This document shows positions 1-7,082 of a stretch of 34,974 bases of DNA, one piece after another. Below the pieces are notes generated by a model that worked only from the letters and a program-made list of their open reading frames with translations, had not been told where the DNA came from and did no database searches. Both the position numbers and the translations under genes were made by a program. The DNA is from Pseudomonas sp. KK4 (GTDB lineage: Bacteria; Pseudomonadota; Gammaproteobacteria; Pseudomonadales; Pseudomonadaceae). The stretch spans positions 1 through 34,974 of the forward strand of contig NZ_LYVP01000054.1 in the NCBI RefSeq assembly GCF_001984065.1. The letters are read 5' to 3'. Positions within the stretch are counted from its first letter, which is position 1; each line of letters opens with the position of its first letter.

Positions 1-183
1 GTGGTGGTGAGTATGCGGCAGTGGGGGGAGCGATTTTTGTTTGGGGTGGGGGAGACGCGGTCGGTGTTGTTGGATAACGAGTCCGGCGAGGCGCTCATGC
101 CGATTGAGGTTCGGTCGGCGAGTGGGCGCACGCTTGGGCCGGGGGATTGTCATAGGGTGAGGGTTGTTGATGGCGGGTTGTGA
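1..183 (+). CDS. Unrecognised protein, C-terminal part, open at left edge
   Basis: An open frame runs from the first base to a TGA at 181-183. The visible 60 residues include a stretch rich in Gly, Val and Arg (WGERFLFGVGE, then a short beta-rich tail) that I do not recognise. A GTG lies at base 1 and an ATG at base 13, but no ribosome binding site can be judged because the window starts here, so this may be the tail of a longer gene. The stop sits only 2 bases from the broken end of an SDR remnant on the other strand, so this may be the right border of a rearrangement. Coding status is likely but not proven. Confidence 0.4.
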   Translation: MVVSMRQWGERFLFGVGETRSVLLDNESGEALMPIEVRSASGRTLGPGDCHRVRVVDGGL

Positions 184-185
184 GT

Positions 186-275
186 GCGTTTCTCCACCAG
201 CAAGCGCGCTGTCGCCAAACCAATGCCGGAACTGCCACCGGTGACGAGTGCAATTTTCCCTCCAGGTTTTTTCAT
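186..275 (-). pseudogene. SDR family oxidoreductase, N-terminal fragment
   Basis: Starting at ATG 275, about 30 residues read as the first beta-alpha-beta unit of a short-chain dehydrogenase: KIALVTGGSSGIGLATARLL, containing the NAD(P)-binding TGxxxGIG motif. Homology stops after residue 30 at about base 186, where the frame runs into the antisense of the gene ending at 183. An SDR is normally near 250 residues, so this is only the first eighth. A purine-rich GGGGAA lies upstream of the ATG, as expected for a once-functional start. The piece is a relic, probably cut by a deletion. Confidence 0.75.
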
Positions 276-321
276 GCTGCATTCCCCAAAAATTTGAGCC
301 TGGTAATCGACGCGGTGGCGA

Positions 322-555
322 CTGAATGTTGTAGCCGCCATCGGCATCGATGATCGTGCCGGTGATGTAGGACGCGGCAGGGCTGGCAAGAAAGAGGATC
401 GGTGCGACGACTTCTTCCAGTCGGCCAAATCGAGGGGAGCACAAGCGCTCGACCAAGGGTGTCAGAGCGTCCCGCAGATGCGCGTTAAGGTCGGTTTTCA
501 TGAACCCGGCGTGTATGACGTTGACCGTGATGTTGCGCTCGGCCGGTCGTCCAGT
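322..555 (-). pseudogene. SDR family oxidoreductase, C-terminal fragment
   Basis: Reading from about 555 down to 322 gives roughly 78 residues typical of the C-terminal third of an SDR: NITVNVIHAGFMKTDL (the rgItVNvvxPG..Td element), then GRLEEVVAPILFLASPAASYITG and DADGGYNIQ (the usual end of the fold). The catalytic Ser/Tyr/Lys region and nucleotide-binding part are missing upstream of 555. The frame has no stop after the expected end and runs on, so the 3' end is damaged as well. It lies 46 bases before the start of the second SDR fragment on the same strand, so two tandem SDR genes, or a scrambled single one, have decayed here. Confidence 0.75.
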
Positions 556-617
556 GGGGCTTGCACGCCTTTCTATAGATGGGAGGAGCAACAGTTGCTC
601 GGGCGGGGAGGGTAGGC

Positions 618-641
618 CGCCAGGACCTTAAGATCCTGGCG
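618..641. repeat. 24-bp near-perfect palindrome
   Basis: CGCCAGGA and TCCTGGCG flank an almost palindromic core (CCTTAAGA, one mismatched pair), centred at 629-630. There is no T-tract on either side, so it is not a textbook terminator, although it lies about 115 bases past the stop of the RpiR gene (minus strand). Role unknown. Confidence 0.5.
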
Positions 642-662
642 TAGTGGTGAAGTGGGGCAAAG

Positions 663-706
663 CTTCAGTGGCTGGGCAACTACTCGCTGAACTTTCGCCA
701 CTGAAG
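663..706. repeat. Inverted repeat, 10-bp perfect arms, 24-base loop
   Basis: CTTCAGTGGC at 663-672 is repeated in inverse as GCCACTGAAG at 697-706. It lies 50 bases beyond the RpiR stop codon at 756. It may be a weak 3'-end structure of the minus-strand operon; no U-run follows. Confidence 0.45.
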
Positions 707-755
707 TTGCATTGCTCAGCGTCCGTTGTGCCGCAGCGGCCATTTCTCACAGGCG

Positions 756-1739
756 TCAACGGCTGAGCGGCTTTCTCTTCGAGCTTGGCTTGCTATTGGC
801 AGAAACATGCAGGTACGACAGCACGCTTTCAGTTAGCTCGGCAGAGAGCCTGACTGCTTCCTTGTTTCGCGTCATGACGGCGGCAACCAAGCCCTCGATC
901 AATGCCAAAACAGCCGAGTTTGAGCTGATGAGTACTGGATGGTTCGCCGCAGCAAACAGTGCGTGATGCGCGATGTTGGCCAAAGGCGATGCTGGCGAGT
1001 CGGTGATGGCTAGTACCGAGGCTCCCCGTTCTTTGGCAAATCTCGCTAATTGCAGTGTGTCTTGGGAGTAACGGGGCAGTGAGATCGCCAGAAGGACGTC
1101 GGCGGGCGTGATGGATGCCAATCGATAGGCTGCGTTCTCGTTGCCACCTTCCATGCTGATGGCCTGCGCATCGGCAATGAAGGGCATCAGATTGGAGGCG
1201 GCAAGTCCTGCCATGTAGGCGCTGTTTCCAAAACCGAGGATGTAGATTTTACGCGCCTGAATCAGGGCGCTGACAAACGCTTCGAACACCACTGCGGGAT
1301 TGTTGGTGTTGGTGGTGCTCAGGTTGCTGGTTGCAATTTGAAGTTGTTCAGTCAGGCCGAATTCGCCCGAGGGCCGATGGGCCATCTCGTTGCGCAATTT
1401 GTCGACAGGCGAAACCATGTCCTGCAGGGTCGCAACCAGTTCGACCTTCAATTGCGTGTAGCCCTTCAAGCCTATGGCGCGCGCAAGGCGATTGACCGCT
1501 GCCGGTGAAGTCAGAGACTCCTGGGCCAGTTCTTCGATGGTCAGCGTCGCGGCCTTGAGTGGATGACGCAGGATAAAGTCAGCCACCTTGCGCAGTGAAG
1601 GTTGTAAATCCGGTGCGGCCTCGGCGAGGTTGCGCATGATGGGCGCTGTATAAACGGTGGCATTGCGAGGAAGTTGGAGCATAAGTTGGGCCGGCCTGTC
1701 GATCAGTTGCCCCAGTGTATCTGAAGCGAGCGAAATCAC
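756..1739 (-). CDS. MurR/RpiR family transcriptional regulator
   Basis: 327 residues with the two-domain RpiR layout. An N-terminal HTH_6 domain (about residues 35-110) contains SLRKVADFILRHP and the recognition stretch TIEELAQESLTSPAAVNRLARAIG. A SIS sugar-isomerase-type domain (about 155-285) contains KIYILGFGNSAYMAG and an SLPRYSQDT loop, where a phosphosugar-like or other small effector normally binds. A GTG start at 1739 is preceded by AGGCGG. The gene begins 12 bases after the stop of the M14 hydrolase gene, so it is the last gene of the operon binding protein - hydrolase - regulator. It is the obvious candidate to bind the two TGAAA-N7-TTTCA dyads in the promoter region at 3791-4018. 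The effector cannot be read from sequence; beta-Asp-Arg or arginine would fit the context. Confidence 0.9.
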   Translation of the reverse strand: MISLASDTLGQLIDRPAQLMLQLPRNATVYTAPIMRNLAEAAPDLQPSLRKVADFILRHPLKAATLTIEELAQESLTSPAAVNRLARAIGLKGYTQLKVELVATLQDMVSPVDKLRNEMAHRPSGEFGLTEQLQIATSNLSTTNTNNPAVVFEAFVSALIQARKIYILGFGNSAYMAGLAASNLMPFIADAQAISMEGGNENAAYRLASITPADVLLAISLPRYSQDTLQLARFAKERGASVLAITDSPASPLANIAHHALFAAANHPVLISSNSAVLALIEGLVAAVMTRNKEAVRLSAELTESVLSYLHVSANSKPSSKRKPLSR

Positions 1740-1751
1740 GGGAGTGCCGCC

Positions 1752-2864
1752 TCAATCGGTCAAGAGGCGACCATGACGAATGGGGTCGCTGCCTGTGACC
1801 TTGGCTAGCCAAAGAGCGGGTTGAGCAAACCGTAGTCGCTCACGCGCATAGAGCACGCCGTTGGTGGTGGCGCAAACGCGTGTATGGCGGTCCGTGATTG
1901 GATCAAAGACTTCAAAGAGCGCGTCCCCTTTGGTTACCCGCGCACCCAATGGTTTCAGGAATGAAACGACCCCGGCGTGGGGTGCATAGGCATACTGCGC
2001 CCCTGCAAATGGCGTGGCTTCACAGTGAGAGGGAGGTACTTTTGGCCAGTCGCCGCTGATCATCTTCAGATCGCCCAGGTACGCCAGGATGGCTTCTGCG
2101 TGAGCTTCGGCCGTAACGTGACCGGTATCCGCCATACCACCCAGTTCTATGGTCGTCGCCATGCAAGCCAGCGGAATGGGGGCGTCTGGAAATTGCCTGG
2201 CCAACTGCAGCCAAGGGGTGGAGCATGCTTCGTCAAAGGAATCGCCGCCGGCCGCTTCGGCCAGTAACGCCGCGCCGGCGCCGAGTCGGTGTGCCAACGG
2301 CTCAAGTGAGTGCCAAAGCTGCGGCAGGCTATAAAGCAGAAGAATGGACTCAAAGTCGCAATGCAGATCCAGCACCACATCCGCATCACAGGCGTGAGTC
2401 AACAAAAGGCGTTGCAACCCTTCTAGCGCTGAGTTCGCTTGAGGCAGCTCGTTCAGCACTTCGTGCATGGCTGCTCTGATGACCTGGACATTATCCCTGG
2501 CCTTGCCATTCAATCGTCCGGTCACCCGGGCCGCCACCGCTTCCCCGAGTGACGGGAAATCCCGATTGAAATTCTTGCCGCTGGCAAAGTCGAATCGCCC
2601 CTGATGAGTGGCTTGAAACATCTGTGACAACCCGATGGGATTGGCTACCGGAACCAGTTCAATAGTTGCGTTCAGCCGGCCTTCTTGCTCCAGCTCGCGC
2701 AAGCGCTTTTTCAGCTCGACCGCTACGCGCATGCCCGGTAATTCATCCGCGTGCAGCGACGCCTGAATGTAGGCTTTGCGAGGGCCGCTACCAAAACGAA
2801 AAACCGACAGACGTCGTTCGATACCCGGGCTGCCCCAGGGTAGCAAGTGCTCAATGTGTTGCAT
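1752..2864 (-). CDS. M14 succinylglutamate desuccinylase/aspartoacylase-family hydrolase, probable cyanophycin-dipeptide hydrolase
   Basis: 370 residues from ATG 2864, chosen because a perfect AGGAG sits 6-7 bases upstream; an upstream in-frame start at 2906 has no such site. Zinc-ligand motifs of the AstE/aspartoacylase branch of M14 are visible: H38 and E41 in LHADELPG and H168 in LDLHCD, with the catalytic glutamate E240 in TTIELGG. A C-terminal beta-rich, lipoyl-like domain (about 285-360; APHAGVVSFLKPLGARVTKGD) closes the protein, as in this family. Known family members deacylate N-acyl amino acids; a described branch called CphZ cleaves beta-Asp-Arg from cyanophycin breakdown. Its position between a basic amino-acid binding protein and an RpiR regulator, divergent from a cyanophycinase, makes the CphZ role the best inference. 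No signal peptide, so cytoplasmic. N-succinylglutamate or another N-acyl amino acid remains an alternative substrate. Confidence 0.85.
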   Translation of the reverse strand: MQHIEHLLPWGSPGIERRLSVFRFGSGPRKAYIQASLHADELPGMRVAVELKKRLRELEQEGRLNATIELVPVANPIGLSQMFQATHQGRFDFASGKNFNRDFPSLGEAVAARVTGRLNGKARDNVQVIRAAMHEVLNELPQANSALEGLQRLLLTHACDADVVLDLHCDFESILLLYSLPQLWHSLEPLAHRLGAGAALLAEAAGGDSFDEACSTPWLQLARQFPDAPIPLACMATTIELGGMADTGHVTAEAHAEAILAYLGDLKMISGDWPKVPPSHCEATPFAGAQYAYAPHAGVVSFLKPLGARVTKGDALFEVFDPITDRHTRVCATTNGVLYARERLRFAQPALWLAKVTGSDPIRHGRLLTD

Positions 2865-2923
2865 GCAGAACTCCTGAAGACGGCCAAGCAGGAGTCGCTG
2901 AATCACGACTCCTGCGCAAGTGA

Positions 2924-3700
2924 TCAGCCGCCGTAGATGTCGTAGCTGAAGTACTTGTTCTGAATCTTCTGATAGGTACCGTCTGCGCGAACGGCGTCGA
3001 TGGCGGCGTTCAGTTTTTCAGCGGTTGCCGAATCGCCTTTGCGTACCGCAATACCCGCGCCGTTACCGAAGTATTTGTTATCGGTGAAGTCCGGGCCTAC
3101 CAATGCGAAACCCTTGCCTGCGTCGGTTTTGATGAAGCCTTCATCGATGTTGACGATGTCGGCAAGGGTGGCGTCCAGGCGACCGGAGGCCAGGTCCAGG
3201 AACGCTTCACCCTGGGAGCCGTAGCGCACGACTTCAATCCCCGCTGCGGCGAATTTGTCACTGGCATAGCGATCGTAGGTAGACGCGCGCTGAACGCCCA
3301 CTCGCTTGCCTTTGAGGTCTACAAGCGGGTCGTTGATAACGGTACCGGCCTTCATCGCCAGTTTGCCGGGGGTGTGATAGTACCTTTTGCTGAAATCGAC
3401 CGATTTGAGCCGATCGGGTGTGATCGACATGGAGGACAGGATTGCGTCGATCTTGCGTACCTTGAGGGACGGAATCAATCCGTCGAACTGCTGCTCGGTC
3501 CATACACATTTGACCGCCATTTTCTCGCACAGCGCATTGCCGATGTCGTAGTCGAAACCGGTGATCGCGCCGTCTGCCGTCTTGGACGCAAAGGGGGGAT
3601 AGGCCGCTTCGATACCGATGCGCAGCGTCTGTTCTTCGGCCATCGCGAATGCGCTCATGGCGGTCAACGCCACGGCGCCCAGAAGTGTGATTGTTTTCAT
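2924..3700 (-). CDS. ABC transporter periplasmic binding protein, lysine/arginine/ornithine type
   Basis: 258 residues, the normal length of an SBP_bac_3 (cluster 3) solute-binding protein. A cleavable signal peptide is clear (MKTITLLGAVALTAMSAFAMA, then EEQTLRIG). The mature part shows IEAAYPPFASKT, GFDYDIGNALCEKM, FDGLIPSLKVRKIDAILSSMSIT and SVDFSKRYYHTPG, the pattern of LAO/HisJ/ArtJ-like proteins. AAGGAG lies 8 bases before the ATG. It is the first gene of the minus-strand operon. No permease or ATPase gene is next to it, so it probably feeds a transporter encoded elsewhere. Given the neighbours, arginine or the beta-Asp-Arg dipeptide are the likely ligands; this is inference. Operator-like dyad 1 lies 90 bases upstream and overlaps the likely promoter. 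Confidence 0.92.
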   Translation of the reverse strand: MKTITLLGAVALTAMSAFAMAEEQTLRIGIEAAYPPFASKTADGAITGFDYDIGNALCEKMAVKCVWTEQQFDGLIPSLKVRKIDAILSSMSITPDRLKSVDFSKRYYHTPGKLAMKAGTVINDPLVDLKGKRVGVQRASTYDRYASDKFAAAGIEVVRYGSQGEAFLDLASGRLDATLADIVNIDEGFIKTDAGKGFALVGPDFTDNKYFGNGAGIAVRKGDSATAEKLNAAIDAVRADGTYQKIQNKYFSYDIYGG

Positions 3701-3790
3701 TGTACGACTCCTTATAGCGGGTATCAGGGTGAGTAGAACGGGTCGACGAGCACGTATGGCGCTTGACTTGAATCGGGAGCCACCAGATGG

Positions 3791-3813
3791 TTATGAAACA
3801 ATTATTTTCATAA
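3791..3813. promoter_or_regulatory. Candidate RpiR operator, site 1
   Basis: Perfect inverted repeat TTATGAAA-N7-TTTCATAA (8-bp arms, spacer CAATTAT). It shares the TGAAA-N7-TTTCA core and spacing with site 2 at 3998-4018. It lies 90 bases upstream of the binding-protein start and overlaps a plausible -10 box of that promoter, which would suit repression. Confidence 0.6.
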
Positions 3814-3997
3814 AATGTAAAATAAGAAAATACAAGAATCACTCTGCTTTGTAAAAAAACGGATCTGGATAGATGTATAAGTTATTGAATTATAAGAATT
3901 AAACTTATTCTATTGGCATGAAATAGGTTTTTTAAGCTCCGATCAAAGCCCTTGATCATCAAAAAAATGCGGCGTATAAGATTTCACATGTCATTAG

Positions 3998-4018
3998 TCT
4001 GAAAGAAATATTTTCAGA
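3998..4018. promoter_or_regulatory. Candidate RpiR operator, site 2
   Basis: Perfect inverted repeat TCTGAAA-N7-TTTCAGA (7-bp arms, spacer GAAATAT). Core and spacer length match site 1 exactly. It ends 22 bases before the cyanophycinase ATG at 4040, a position suited to blocking transcription of that gene. Confidence 0.6.
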
Positions 4019-4039
4019 TCGGCGCTGTCAGGATCGGCT

Positions 4040-5755
4040 ATGAAGCCAGTGATGTTCTCCCCACAAAAAGAGCAAATGCGGATGAGCAATGTGAGAAAGG
4101 GCAGGGTGTTGGTCGCGTTGGCTATCGCTTCTTCAGCGACGTCGGTGCTCGCGGATGGCCATTTACTGGCGGTGGGGGGCATGCTGAGGGCCAGCAATTT
4201 GCCCGTGTATCACAAATTCGTGGATCTGGCGGGCGGGTCTGGTGCGGCAAAGATTGTGATTTTCCCCACTGCCAGTGGCAGCCTGGGTTCAAGCAAACGC
4301 TTTCAAGCCGAGCTGGTGGCGTTGGGTGTGCCGGCTTCTCACGTCACGATTGCGTCGATCGACAGTAAAAATTACGCACAAACCATGAATGATCCCGAAG
4401 CCGTCAGGCCGATCACTGAGGCAAGTGCCGTGTGGTTTGTGGGGGGCGATCAAGCGCGAATTGCCAAAGCGTTGTTTAACGCTGATGGCAGTGACTCGCT
4501 GGCGATGCAGGCCGTGCGCAACGTGTATGAGCACGGCGGAGTCATCGGTGGCACGAGCGCAGGGGCGAGTATTCTCGGCGCACAGATGCCGACGGCTTAC
4601 GGGGTTGTCATGGACACGCTGGACTTCGGTGTAGCGAAGTCTGCCGGGCAGCGTGGTGCGGCATTGCTCAAGGGGTCTGGCTTGTTCAAGGCCGGGATAA
4701 TCGATCAGCATCTGGATCAGCTCGAAGAAACCAGTACCGGGCGAACCGCGCGCATGGCCAGTTATCTGGTCGACGACCCGCGCGGCAAGGGTTTCGGGTT
4801 GGATACCAACACCGCCATGTGGGTGAAGCCTGACGGTCAGATCGAGGTCATTGGCGAGGGGTATTTGACGGTGATGGATGCCAGCCATGCGACCAAGCGG
4901 TTCGGCGTCTACGGCACTCAATTGCATAACGTGCAGCTCGCGATGCTGGGCAATGGCGATCAATACAACCTTTCGACAAATGCAGTCTTACCGGCTGAAG
5001 GCAAGGAGGTCATCAAGCCGGGCGATGAGTATCTGGTGGGTAACCAACTGATCACCGACCTATCGGCAGTGGCGGCGATGCGCCGGGCAGTGCTGTATGG
5101 TCTGGCGGACAACACCGCAACCCGTCAGTCGGGGTTGATGACTCGCTACAATCCTGCCAATGGATACCATTACGGGTACCGGTTTGATTTCACCAAGGCC
5201 CCAGGTTTTGTTGCACACAGCAAGACTTACGACTCATTGACCAACTACACCGCACAGGGCGTGAGTCTGGATGTCACCCCGGTTGATGCGAGATTGAGAC
5301 CTGCGCAAAAAAACCTGCCCACCGACATCACGGCCGATCGAGCATCCGATGCGGTGCGGGCGGTGGTTTTCCGCGGGCTGATGACCTGTAACGAGGCCAA
5401 TGCCTTTGAGCCGGCCCGTGCCATTACCCGAGGGGAACTGGCCAACACATTGCAGATGACGTTGGCCGGTGAGATGAAGGTCGACAAACGACCTGTCTTC
5501 ACTGACCTGCCACCGGACTCCCTTTTGTTTGATCAAGCCGAGATTGTTGTTTCCAATGGCTGGATGAAAAGTGGACCGGCGTTCGAGGCTAACAAACCAG
5601 TCACTCGGGAGGAGTGGGTTGAAGCTGCCAAGGTTTTGGTTGCGCAAGGTCGTGTCACAACGGTGGTACCTGACTCGAGTAAGGCTTCGACCGTACGCCG
5701 TGCGGAAGTGGCCGAGCTGATTGCCCGGGCTTACGATCTTGGGGACAAATCTTGA
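4040..5755 (+). CDS. Exported cyanophycinase-like peptidase (S51) with SLH-like C-terminus
   Basis: 571 residues. ATG 4040 has AGGA at 4030-4033; an alternative ATG at 4082 would give a shorter signal peptide. Either way VLVALAIASSATSVLA followed by DGH reads as a Sec signal. The S51 domain spans about residues 39-300: WFVGGDQARIAKAL, the nucleophile motif GGTSAGAS with Ser173, and GIIDQHLDQ. This matches cyanophycinase, a serine exopeptidase that releases beta-Asp-Arg dipeptides from multi-L-arginyl-poly-aspartate. After a linker, residues about 430-570 contain SLH-like repeats (VFRGLMTCNEANAFEPARAITRGEL; VFTDLP...NGWMKSG...KPVTREEW; a partial third). The plain enzyme is near 400 residues, so the C-terminus is an added module, possibly for surface attachment. 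It should act outside the cytoplasm, with the uptake protein and dipeptide hydrolase encoded divergently. Confidence 0.88.
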   Translation: MKPVMFSPQKEQMRMSNVRKGRVLVALAIASSATSVLADGHLLAVGGMLRASNLPVYHKFVDLAGGSGAAKIVIFPTASGSLGSSKRFQAELVALGVPASHVTIASIDSKNYAQTMNDPEAVRPITEASAVWFVGGDQARIAKALFNADGSDSLAMQAVRNVYEHGGVIGGTSAGASILGAQMPTAYGVVMDTLDFGVAKSAGQRGAALLKGSGLFKAGIIDQHLDQLEETSTGRTARMASYLVDDPRGKGFGLDTNTAMWVKPDGQIEVIGEGYLTVMDASHATKRFGVYGTQLHNVQLAMLGNGDQYNLSTNAVLPAEGKEVIKPGDEYLVGNQLITDLSAVAAMRRAVLYGLADNTATRQSGLMTRYNPANGYHYGYRFDFTKAPGFVAHSKTYDSLTNYTAQGVSLDVTPVDARLRPAQKNLPTDITADRASDAVRAVVFRGLMTCNEANAFEPARAITRGELANTLQMTLAGEMKVDKRPVFTDLPPDSLLFDQAEIVVSNGWMKSGPAFEANKPVTREEWVEAAKVLVAQGRVTTVVPDSSKASTVRRAEVAELIARAYDLGDKS

Positions 5756-5858
5756 AGTCGGCTGTTATTGGGCTACGCAGTCCATGCGCGCTGACTGAAT
5801 GAGTTGACTCAGACGTCTCGCTGCCAGTGACCCCAACAGAAGGTCGCATGCCAAAAAA

Positions 5859-5889
5859 GACGAGATGATTTGCAATTTTTCATCTCGTC
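5859..5889 (-). terminator. Distal rho-independent terminator
   Basis: Perfect 10-bp stem GACGAGATGA / TCATCTCGTC with an 11-base loop. On the minus strand it is followed at once by six T (5853-5858). It lies about 240 bases past the stop of the crotonase gene. Confidence 0.65.
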
Positions 5890-6076
5890 CAGCTGTTCCG
5901 GAATGCCTCGTTGAACAGCATTTCCTGTCCTGGGTTTTCGCAATGGCCAGATACCCTTTGTTCGAAATCAGGGGCGACTCACACCCACGCAGTCAGCTAA
6001 TTAAACGCCGAATTATTCACCGCTTTTAGGCAAACAAAAATTTCGTCTTTCATAAGAGATATCTTGCTGGAATAAA

Positions 6077-6097
6077 GGGCTAAGCTTGGCTTAGCCC
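6077..6097 (-). terminator. Rho-independent terminator of the exported crotonase gene
   Basis: Perfect 8-bp stem GGGCTAAG / CTTAGCCC with a 5-base loop, followed on the minus strand by TTTATT. It lies 35 bases past the stop codon at 6132. Confidence 0.7.
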
Positions 6098-6131
6098 CGG
6101 TAAAATCCGCAATGTTGCAGTCTTCTGCGCC

Positions 6132-7082
6132 TCAGTTTTTCTCGGCACTGACCTGGCCGGTATACTTGGGCAGATTAATTTCCACATCAGCTTTTTGTTG
6201 CAGGCCTAGTTCCATAAGGCGGCCGATATGGTGTTGGGCGGCAGGGCGTCGAACAGAGTTGAGAAAAGCGGGCCACTCCTTCCCGACGTCTTCGTTTGAA
6301 GGGAGGGAAGCTACATTCACCAGTTCCTTGATCTCGCCCAGAGATTGCTTGTCGAAAGTGGCGATGCGGCGGGCGAGAGCATCGACGAAGCCGTTCAGCT
6401 CGTTTTCGGGAAAGCTGCGGTTTACGTAACCATAACGCTCGGCCAGTTTGCCATCGATGTCGTTACCGCTTAGCAGGACCTCTAATGCACGGCCTCGGCC
6501 GATAAGGCGTGGCAGGCGCGCCATTGGGCCTCCGCCTGGGACAAAGCCGGCGCCAATTTCAAATTGGGACAGCACTGCCTTGTCGCTGGCAAAACGCATA
6601 TCGCTTGCCAGGGCCAGTTCGCTGCCCACGCCGGAGGCGCGGCCGTTGATCATCGCGATGGAAACCACTGGGGACTTACTCAGGCGTACCAACATGTCCG
6701 GAAGGGGCGGCAGGCCGGTCTTCCCGTTGGGCATTTCCAGGGTCCGCTCCAGGGGCTCCGCGAAGTCGTAGTGGGTCAGGAAAAAACCAGGCACCTTACT
6801 TTCAAAGACCACCACCTTGAGTTTGGGGTCGCTTTCGATCGCGCTGATCACCTTCTCGAACTGGAAGGTAGAGTCCGGGCCATAGATGTTGAAAGGCGGG
6901 TTGTTGATCTGCACTCGCCAGTATTCGGGGCTGACCTTATCAATGAGAAACTGGTTGGGGGAGGAACTGGCGGATTTGGGGGGGCTGGCAGTGTCGGCGG
7001 CAAGGGCCTGACCAGCCATGGTGGTGCCGCCCAGCAGCATAGTAAAGGCGAGAGTGGCGCTTACGATACGTCGTGATTTCAT
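6132..7082 (-). CDS. Enoyl-CoA hydratase/isomerase (crotonase) family protein with signal peptide
   Basis: 316 residues. The N-terminus is a clear Sec signal: MKSRR, then a hydrophobic stretch SATLAFTMLLGGTTMAG ending QALA|ADT, followed by a Ser/Pro-rich linker. The rest is a full crotonase fold: INGRASGVGSELALASDMRFAS, SQFEIGAGFVPGGG, RLPRLIGRGRALEVLLSG. E155 and E175 align with the two catalytic glutamates of classical hydratase (Glu144 and Glu164 of rat ECH), 20 residues apart as in that enzyme, so the active site seems intact. Crotonases act on CoA thioesters in the cytoplasm, so export is unexpected; the real substrate may not be a CoA ester. It stands alone, with its own terminators. 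No obvious partner. Confidence 0.85.
   Translation of the reverse strand: MKSRRIVSATLAFTMLLGGTTMAGQALAADTASPPKSASSSPNQFLIDKVSPEYWRVQINNPPFNIYGPDSTFQFEKVISAIESDPKLKVVVFESKVPGFFLTHYDFAEPLERTLEMPNGKTGLPPLPDMLVRLSKSPVVSIAMINGRASGVGSELALASDMRFASDKAVLSQFEIGAGFVPGGGPMARLPRLIGRGRALEVLLSGNDIDGKLAERYGYVNRSFPENELNGFVDALARRIATFDKQSLGEIKELVNVASLPSNEDVGKEWPAFLNSVRRPAAQHHIGRLMELGLQQKADVEINLPKYTGQVSAEKN

Larger units (their letters stand above)
3701..4039. promoter_or_regulatory. AT-rich divergent promoter region of the cyanophycin module
   Basis: 339 bases separate the binding-protein gene (minus) from the cyanophycinase gene (plus). The part from about 3790 to 4020 is much richer in A+T than the flanking genes. 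On the minus strand TTGTAT and, 17 bases on, TATGAA could be a sigma-70 promoter, with the -10 inside dyad 1. Short ATAAG/CTTAT repeats lie at 3892-3908. No gene is visible. Confidence 0.55.
5756..6131. other. Intergenic region between convergent genes
   Basis: 376 bases without a credible gene. The region holds two stem-loops (5859-5889 and 6077-6097), both followed by T-rich sequence on the minus strand, so both fit termination of the exported crotonase gene. Nothing comparable was seen for the plus-strand cyanophycinase gene. Confidence 0.5.
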
